Below, piece after piece: positions 6,645 through 9,799 of a DNA stretch of 9,799 bases. The position numbers and the translations under genes were made by a program. Below the pieces are notes generated by a model. It made no database searches, was not told the DNA's origin, and saw only the letters and a program-made list of their open reading frames with translations. Origin of the DNA: Lentzea sp. (GTDB lineage: Bacteria; Actinomycetota; Actinomycetes; Mycobacteriales; Pseudonocardiaceae); NCBI GenBank assembly GCA_030146905.1, contig JASLAV010000403.1:1-9799 (forward strand). Reading direction: 5' to 3'. Positions within the stretch are counted from its first letter, which is position 1. Every line of letters starts with the position of its first letter.

Positions 6645-6705
6645 TGTGAGGATCGCTAACGTTCTCCAGTCGCTCGAGGCGCCCGGAATTGTCAGGGGTG
6701 CCCGC

Positions 6706-6711
6706 TAGCGT
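6706..6711 (+). promoter_or_regulatory. Putative -10 element of the dnaN paralog
   Basis: TAGCGT fits TANNNT and ends 8 bases before ATG at 6720; no Shine-Dalgarno sequence lies between, so the message is probably leaderless or has a leader of one or two bases. TTGTCA at 6689-6694 looks like a -35 but its spacing of 11 bases is too short. Confidence 0.4.
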
Positions 6712-6719
6712 CCACGACC

Positions 6720-7811
6720 ATGGACCTCACCGCTACGACAGCAGAGCTCGCGAGCGCCGCCACAGAGGTGGCGCGACTGCTGCCGACCCGCGTGCTCGAC
6801 CCGGTGCTGGCCGGGCTCCGCCTGAAAGCCGGGATGGACGTCGAGGTCGCGGGCAGCGACCACGAGCACGGGGTGCGCCTGACCGTCAACGCCACAGTCC
6901 ACACCGAAGGGGAGGTGCTCGTGCCCGCGAAGCCGCTGGCAGCGACCCTCCAGGCGCTGGACGAGGAGCAGGTCAGGCTGACGGTGGAGGGCCGGCGGCT
7001 GGCCGTCCGCACACCGACGTCGAGGTTCGCGCTCCCGCTCCTGGAACTGGACGACCACCCCGGCGTCCCGGCGTTGCCGCCCCTGCAGGGCCACATCGAC
7101 GCGGCCAGGCTCCGCGCCATCGCCGCGGTGGCGGGCGCCGCCTCGAAGGACGACGCGCTGCCGATCTTCACCGGCATTCGCATCCAGTCCGACGAGCAGA
7201 AGCTGCACGTGATGGCCACCGACCGCTACCGCATGGCCTACGCCACGTTGCCGTGGGAACAAGTGGGCCACGTGGACCTGTTGGTACCGGCGAAGCCCAT
7301 CGCGGAAGCGGCCCGCCAGGCCCACGGCCAGGTGGCGCTGCACGCGAACGAGGACCGCATCGGCCTCGCCTGGGCCAACAACTCGATCTCCACCGCACTT
7401 CTGGCCGCTCCGTTCCCGGACGACCGGGCGCGCCGACTCCTGGAGGCAGTCATCGACAGCACGGTGCTCGTGGACGCGGACGCGCTCGCCCGCGCCGTCC
7501 GCAGAGCCACGCCCTACGGCGGCCCGCACCAGGCGGTCACCATCCAGGTCGAGGACTCGGAGATCCGGGTCAAGGGCAGCGACCCGCAGCAGGGCGAGTC
7601 CGAGGAGTTCGTCAAGGCCACCGTCGAGGGCGACAGGCTGACCAAGACCTTCCAGGCCCGCTACCTGGCGGACGCGCTGAAGGCGTTCGCGGGCCGCCGG
7701 ATCGAGCTCAAGATCCAGGACGGCCTGCGCTCCACGGTGCTCACCTCGACTCCTGGCGAGGACGGCGTGGAACTCACCTACCTCGTGGTGCCGATGCGCT
7801 CGGTGGCCTGA
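6720..7811 (+). CDS. dnaN: DNA polymerase III subunit beta (sliding clamp) paralog
   Basis: This encodes 363 residues. Clamp hallmarks are present: LVPAKPLAATLQAL (67-80) at the end of domain I, ALPIFTGIRIQSDEQKLHVMATDRYRMAYA (146-175) matching the highly conserved ATDxxRLA region, a second VPAKPIAEAARQA (189-201), the domain III motif FQARYLADALKAF (311-323) and the C-terminal YLVVPMRSVA in place of the usual YLLMPxRL. DnaN forms a ring-shaped dimer that holds replicative and repair polymerases on DNA. The gene is far from the usual dnaA-dnaN-recF context, is somewhat divergent, and has a four-residue tail after PMR. It is therefore more likely a second clamp than the essential one, although absence of a standard dnaN cannot be shown from this window. 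Streptomyces species also carry a second DnaN, and griR is a DnaN copy giving resistance to griselimycin. It probably forms its own transcription unit, between two terminators. Confidence 0.9.
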   Translation: MDLTATTAELASAATEVARLLPTRVLDPVLAGLRLKAGMDVEVAGSDHEHGVRLTVNATVHTEGEVLVPAKPLAATLQALDEEQVRLTVEGRRLAVRTPTSRFALPLLELDDHPGVPALPPLQGHIDAARLRAIAAVAGAASKDDALPIFTGIRIQSDEQKLHVMATDRYRMAYATLPWEQVGHVDLLVPAKPIAEAARQAHGQVALHANEDRIGLAWANNSISTALLAAPFPDDRARRLLEAVIDSTVLVDADALARAVRRATPYGGPHQAVTIQVEDSEIRVKGSDPQQGESEEFVKATVEGDRLTKTFQARYLADALKAFAGRRIELKIQDGLRSTVLTSTPGEDGVELTYLVVPMRSVA

Positions 7812-7813
7812 CC

Positions 7814-7834
7814 GCGAGGGCAAGGCCGCCTCGC
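7814..7834 (+). terminator. Short hairpin just after the dnaN paralog
   Basis: GCGAGG (7814-7819) pairs with CCTCGC (7829-7834) around a 9-base loop, beginning two bases after the stop. It precedes the much stronger hairpin at 7854-7893 and may be the first of two tandem terminators. Confidence 0.4.
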
Positions 7835-7853
7835 ATCAACCCCGGTGGACATC

Positions 7854-7893
7854 GACGGCTGGGTGTCGGTCCTCGGACCGACACCCAGCCGTC
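7854..7893. terminator. Bidirectional hairpin terminator between dnaN paralog and MFS gene
   Basis: The arm at 7854-7872 (GACGGCTGGGTGTCGGTCC) is the exact reverse complement of 7875-7893, separated by only TC, so in RNA the stem is 18-19 bp with an effective CTCG loop. It lies between convergent genes, 43 bases after the dnaN stop and 8 bases beyond the MFS stop. It lacks a T-run on either side, as do many GC-rich actinobacterial terminators, and would work in both directions. Confidence 0.85.
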
Positions 7894-7901
7894 TCAGCAG
7901 A

Positions 7902-9149
7902 TCAACGAGCCGCGAGCTCCATCTCCGACCGCAGCGGCACCTCGGCCGGCACGCCGCGCCGCACGGTCCCGCGCAGCAACGCCACCGCGAGAGCGATCAG
8001 CAGCCCGGCCACGCCCGCGGCGACGAACGCCGGGCGGGTTCCGTAGTGCTCGATCAGCTGTCCGGCCAGCCCCTGGCCGATGGCGAGGCCGACGGTCACC
8101 GAGGTGATCACCCAGCCGAACGCCTCCGCGGCCATGCCGTTGGGCGTGACCTGCTCGATCGCCGCGGAGTGCGCGGTCGACTGCGGCGTGATCAGCGTGC
8201 CCACCAGGAACAGCACCAGGCCGAGGCCGACCAGTGATGCCGGGATCGCCAGCAGGAGTGACAGCAGGCCGAAGCCGCCCAGCAGCACCGGCAGGCGCAG
8301 GTGCATCGGGCGCGGCCACGGGCGCATGCCGTAGAGCACGCCGAAGATCACCGAGCTGATCGACCACAGCGACAGCATCAGGCCGCCCATCGAGGCGTGG
8401 CCCGCGGCCTTCGCGAACGCCGGCACCGCCACCTCGACGAAACCGATGGTCACGCCGAAGCCGAGTGCCGCCAGCGCCACCGTGCGCATGCCGGGGTAGG
8501 CGAACGCGCCGAGCAGCGGGCGAGGCGTGGCCTTCACCGGGCCCCACGCGCGCACCACCGGGTTCATGGCGAACCACAGCGCGCCGAGAATCATCATCAC
8601 CGCGCCGACGACGACGCCGGTGCCCGCCCACGGTGCCGCGAGCAGCAGGCCGGCGAGGCCCGGTCCGAGGATGAAGAAGACCTCCATGCTGATGGCCTCG
8701 TAGGCGTAGGCCGCCATCCGCGTCGCGCCGGCCGGGACCATCCGCTCCCACAGCGCACGCGAGGCCGAGCCCACCATCGGCTCGGTCGCGCCCACGCCCA
8801 GGGCCAGCGGGACCAGCGCGAACACCGGGAAGCCAGCCTCGACGCCGAGCACGGAGACGGTCACGAACACGGCGAACAGCGCGGTAGTGAAGGTCAGGGG
8901 ACGCGTGGGGCCGAAGCGGTCCATCAGCCGGCCCTGGACCACCGAGCCCATCGCCACGCCCACCAGCGCCGCCGCCGAGACCACGCCCGCGATCGCGAAC
9001 GAACCCGTCGCGCGCTCCACGTAGAGCAGCAGCGAAAGCCCGACCATCGCGATGGGCAGGCGGGCGAGCAGCGACGCGACCACGGGGCCGCGCATGCCGG
9101 GGGTCGTCAGGGCAGCACGGTAGTCGGAGAGACGGGCAGAGTGGGACAT
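7902..9149 (-). CDS. MFS transporter (12-TM type drug/metabolite exporter-like)
   Basis: This encodes 415 residues from ATG at 9149. Hydrophobic segments fill the protein, with a cytoplasmic-type motif A, GRLMDRFGPTR (73-83), between the second and third helices; D77, R78 and G80 are retained. A charged central loop around 199-212 (VRAWGPVKATPRPL) divides the two six-helix halves, and the tail from about 393 is hydrophilic. The family moves small molecules using ion gradients; many actinobacterial relatives export drugs or metabolites, but nothing here defines the substrate. The gene is monocistronic, convergent with the dnaN paralog, and its promoter is overlaid with repeated operator-like half-sites. 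No regulator gene is in the window. Confidence 0.92.
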   Translation of the reverse strand: MSHSARLSDYRAALTTPGMRGPVVASLLARLPIAMVGLSLLLYVERATGSFAIAGVVSAAALVGVAMGSVVQGRLMDRFGPTRPLTFTTALFAVFVTVSVLGVEAGFPVFALVPLALGVGATEPMVGSASRALWERMVPAGATRMAAYAYEAISMEVFFILGPGLAGLLLAAPWAGTGVVVGAVMMILGALWFAMNPVVRAWGPVKATPRPLLGAFAYPGMRTVALAALGFGVTIGFVEVAVPAFAKAAGHASMGGLMLSLWSISSVIFGVLYGMRPWPRPMHLRLPVLLGGFGLLSLLLAIPASLVGLGLVLFLVGTLITPQSTAHSAAIEQVTPNGMAAEAFGWVITSVTVGLAIGQGLAGQLIEHYGTRPAFVAAGVAGLLIALAVALLRGTVRRGVPAEVPLRSEMELAAR

Positions 9150-9152
9150 GTG

Positions 9153-9186
9153 TACCAGTATGCCAAACCTGGTACGCGTGTACCAG
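9153..9186 (-). promoter_or_regulatory. Operator-like half-site cluster over the MFS promoter
   Basis: Three copies of one 6-base half-site are arranged as TACCAG (9153-9158), CTGGTA (9169-9174) and TACCAG (9181-9186). The last two make an 18-base palindrome, CTGGTACGCGTGTACCAG, with 7-base arms and a 4-base centre; the first two form an inverted pair with a 10-base spacer. GTGTACCAGT occurs exactly twice, 28 bases apart. The cluster begins 4 bases upstream of the ATG and covers a CATACT -10-like element (9162-9157, 7 bases before the ATG) and the expected -35 position. This layout fits repression by a dimeric TetR-, GntR- or MarR-type protein; which type cannot be told. Confidence 0.75.
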
Positions 9187-9425
9187 TCCGGGTGCCGAGA
9201 GTCACCCCGGTTGCGATTGGGTCACAGCAATGGGATGACCGGGTGAAACATGCAACGAATCAGCCGCTCACGGGGTCCTTGAGGGTGAAAGGGCTTGAGT
9301 GCTCGGGGTGGCGACGTGCGAAAGTTGACTCGTCGACCGAGACCAACCTCTGGCCAGAGGGTCGGGGCCTGCGCGCCAGAGGGAGGGAAGGCACGGTTCG
9401 TCGGGGGATGGGCCGTGTAACGCAG

Positions 9426-9463
9426 AGGACCGGTGCGCCACGTCGGGGGTGGCGCCCGGTCCT
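9426..9463 (+). terminator. Strong terminator-like hairpin without an obvious gene upstream
   Basis: AGGACCGG (9426-9433) pairs with CCGGTCCT (9456-9463), and GCGCCAC (9435-9441) with GTGGCGC (9449-9455). This gives 15 base pairs with one bulged T (9434) and a 7-base loop. On the plus strand GTGCTTATT follows, the most T-rich trailer among the hairpins here. It looks like a rightward terminator, yet no plus-strand gene lies in the preceding 1.6 kb. Confidence 0.55.
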
Positions 9464-9496
9464 GTGCTTATTGGTCGCTGCTTCGCAGACTCCGGA

Positions 9497-9595
9497 CGAG
9501 TTCGCCGAGGAGCTGGTCATCCGCCCGCCGCTTCGCCCTGATCGGGCTTCGCCGAATCACGACGAAGAGGCGAACGGATGACCAGCGCGAACTCG
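9497..9595. repeat. Long interrupted inverted repeat
   Basis: CGAGTTCGC (9497-9505) and GCTGGTCATCCG (9512-9523) are exactly complementary to GCGAACTCG (9587-9595) and CGGATGACCAGC (9575-9586). The result is 21 base pairs with a 6-base bulge (9506-9511) and a 51-base apical region that itself holds TTCGCC/GGCGAA complements. Exact complementarity of this length is unlikely by chance. Confidence 0.75.
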
Positions 9596-9610
9596 CGAAA
9601 GACGAGTTCG
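9588..9610. repeat. Alternative hairpin competing with the long inverted repeat
   Basis: CGAACTCG (9588-9595) pairs perfectly with CGAGTTCG (9603-9610) around the loop CGAAAGA. The left arm is the same segment that pairs with 9497-9505 in the longer structure, so the two folds exclude each other. GACGAGTTCG is also a direct repeat (9495-9504 and 9601-9610). Confidence 0.65.
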
Positions 9611-9615
9611 GCAGC

Positions 9616-9660
9616 CCGGACCTTGTGTGCCCGGACCTTGCGTGCCAGACCTTGCTTGCT
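9616..9660. repeat. Three imperfect 15-base tandem repeats
   Basis: CCGGACCTTGTGTGC, CCGGACCTTGCGTGC and CAGACCTTGCTTGCT follow each other without spacers. The first two differ at one base; the third is more diverged. They lie between the competing hairpin and the crp terminator. Confidence 0.75.
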
Positions 9661-9662
9661 GG

Positions 9663-9693
9663 GGCCCAGCCCTCGTTGTGCGGTGGCTGGGCC
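9663..9693 (-). terminator. Hairpin terminator of crp
   Basis: Read on the minus strand, GGCCCAGCC (9693-9685) and GGCTGGGCC (9671-9663) form a perfect 9-bp stem with a 13-base loop, starting 5 bases after the crp stop codon. No T-run follows. Confidence 0.65.
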
Positions 9694-9698
9694 GGCTT

Positions 9699-9799
9699 CT
9701 AGCGGGCTCGGCGCGCGAGGCGCTCCGGGTCCAGGATCAGCACGCTCTTGCCTTCCAGTCGCAGCCAGCCGCGGTGCGCGAAATCGGCGAGAGCCTTGT
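9699..9799 (-). CDS. crp: Crp/Fnr-family transcriptional regulator, C-terminal 32 residues (partial)
   Basis: The gene enters from the right edge; two bases of a split codon are followed by 32 codons and TAG at 9701-9699. The peptide [20 protein letters not shown] continues as [12 protein letters not shown]. This closely resembles the end of the mycobacterial CRP (Rv3676) and of GlxR-type cAMP-responsive regulators: the last helix and wing of the winged-helix DNA-binding domain and an arginine-rich tail. The cAMP-binding domain and recognition helix lie outside the window. The identification is supported by the neighbourhood, since the RidA, MBL-fold and ArsA-like genes cluster with crp in mycobacteria. 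A hairpin terminator follows at once. Confidence 0.88.
   Translation of the reverse strand, partial: KALADFAHRGWLRLEGKSVLILDPERLARRAR

Larger units (their letters stand above)
9187..9698. other. Gene-less structured segment between MFS gene and crp
   Basis: About 510 bases without a convincing gene. The short frames present have odd composition (runs of Ser/Arg or Arg/Pro) and no ribosome binding site. Structural features seen are a 14-base palindrome CCTCTGGCCAGAGG (9347-9360), a strong hairpin at 9426-9463, a long interrupted inverted repeat at 9497-9595, an alternative hairpin at 9588-9610, a 15-base tandem repeat at 9616-9660 and the crp terminator hairpin. The density of structure suggests a non-coding RNA or a regulatory 3' region; no known RNA family (tRNA, tmRNA, RNase P, SRP) was recognised, and I found no good promoter. 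Confidence 0.5.

Noticed and set aside
6689..6694. TTGTCA as -35 element of the dnaN paralog
   Set aside because: It lies only 11 bases upstream of the TAGCGT -10 candidate; 16-19 is expected.
9190..9480. A known structured RNA (RNase P, tmRNA, SRP RNA, c-di-AMP riboswitch) or tRNA
   Set aside because: The conserved core sequences of these RNAs, and a tRNA T-loop, were looked for by eye and not found; only generic hairpins are present.
9260..9520. An 86-codon minus-strand frame in the MFS-crp gap
   Set aside because: Rich in Ser/Arg/Pro with no recognisable domain, and it spans the terminator-like hairpin.
9616..9660. Tandem repeats as a CRISPR array
   Set aside because: The 15-base units are contiguous, with no spacers, and there are only three.
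9433..9702. An 89-codon plus-strand frame next to crp
   Set aside because: It begins inside the strong hairpin, has no ribosome binding site, runs through the tandem repeats and overlaps the crp stop on the other strand; the composition is shadow-like.

Overview
The window is high-GC DNA with GTG/ATG starts, GTGA-overlapping genes and several starts that sit 6-8 bases after a TANNNT-type -10 element. This is typical of an actinobacterium. Its backbone (ArsA/Get3-like ATPase, divergent DUF4177 + RidA-family protein, NUDIX hydrolase + MBL-fold hydrolase, then a Crp-family regulator on the opposite strand) follows the same order as the Mycobacterium tuberculosis region Rv3676 (crp) to Rv3679. 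The extra genes and the style suggest a Pseudonocardiales-type genome (Lentzea/Saccharothrix/Amycolatopsis-like). That placement is inference and no genus can be fixed from the sequence.

Layout, left to right. (1) 1-1271, minus: the N-terminal 325 residues of an ArsA-family ATPase, which runs off the left edge, preceded by a small unrecognised multi-spanning membrane protein. (2) 1341-3685, plus: DUF4177 protein, RidA-family protein, and two tandem, visibly homologous proteins of unknown function, the second with a long Pro/Glu-rich tail. (3) 3710-4971, minus: a single-pass membrane protein followed by a Gfo/Idh/MocA-type oxidoreductase. (4) 5011-6623, plus: NUDIX hydrolase and MBL-fold hydrolase overlapping by four bases, closed by a hairpin terminator. 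(5) 6720-7811, plus: a second-copy type DNA polymerase III beta clamp (DnaN paralog), away from any dnaA/recF/gyrB context. (6) 7902-9149, minus: an MFS transporter convergent with dnaN; a perfect 19-bp hairpin lies between them, and a cluster of CTGGTA/TACCAG half-sites covers the MFS promoter and start. (7) 9150-9698: a gene-less but strongly structured stretch with several hairpins and 15-bp tandem repeats. (8) 9699-9799, minus: the last 32 codons of a Crp-family regulator.

The conserved genes look like a housekeeping locus: sliding-clamp paralog aside, they concern reactive-metabolite clean-up (RidA), nucleotide-derivative or CoA hydrolysis (NUDIX), thiol/ester or nucleic-acid hydrolysis (MBL), and ArsA/Get3-like ATPase work at the membrane. 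Into this backbone four blocks appear to be inserted relative to mycobacteria: the small membrane gene, the tandem unknown pair, the oxidoreductase pair, and dnaN + MFS. The parts most worth a second look are the DnaN paralog (possible antibiotic-tolerant clamp), the unknown tandem pair, the operator cluster without a regulator gene in view, and the structured gene-less segment beside crp.
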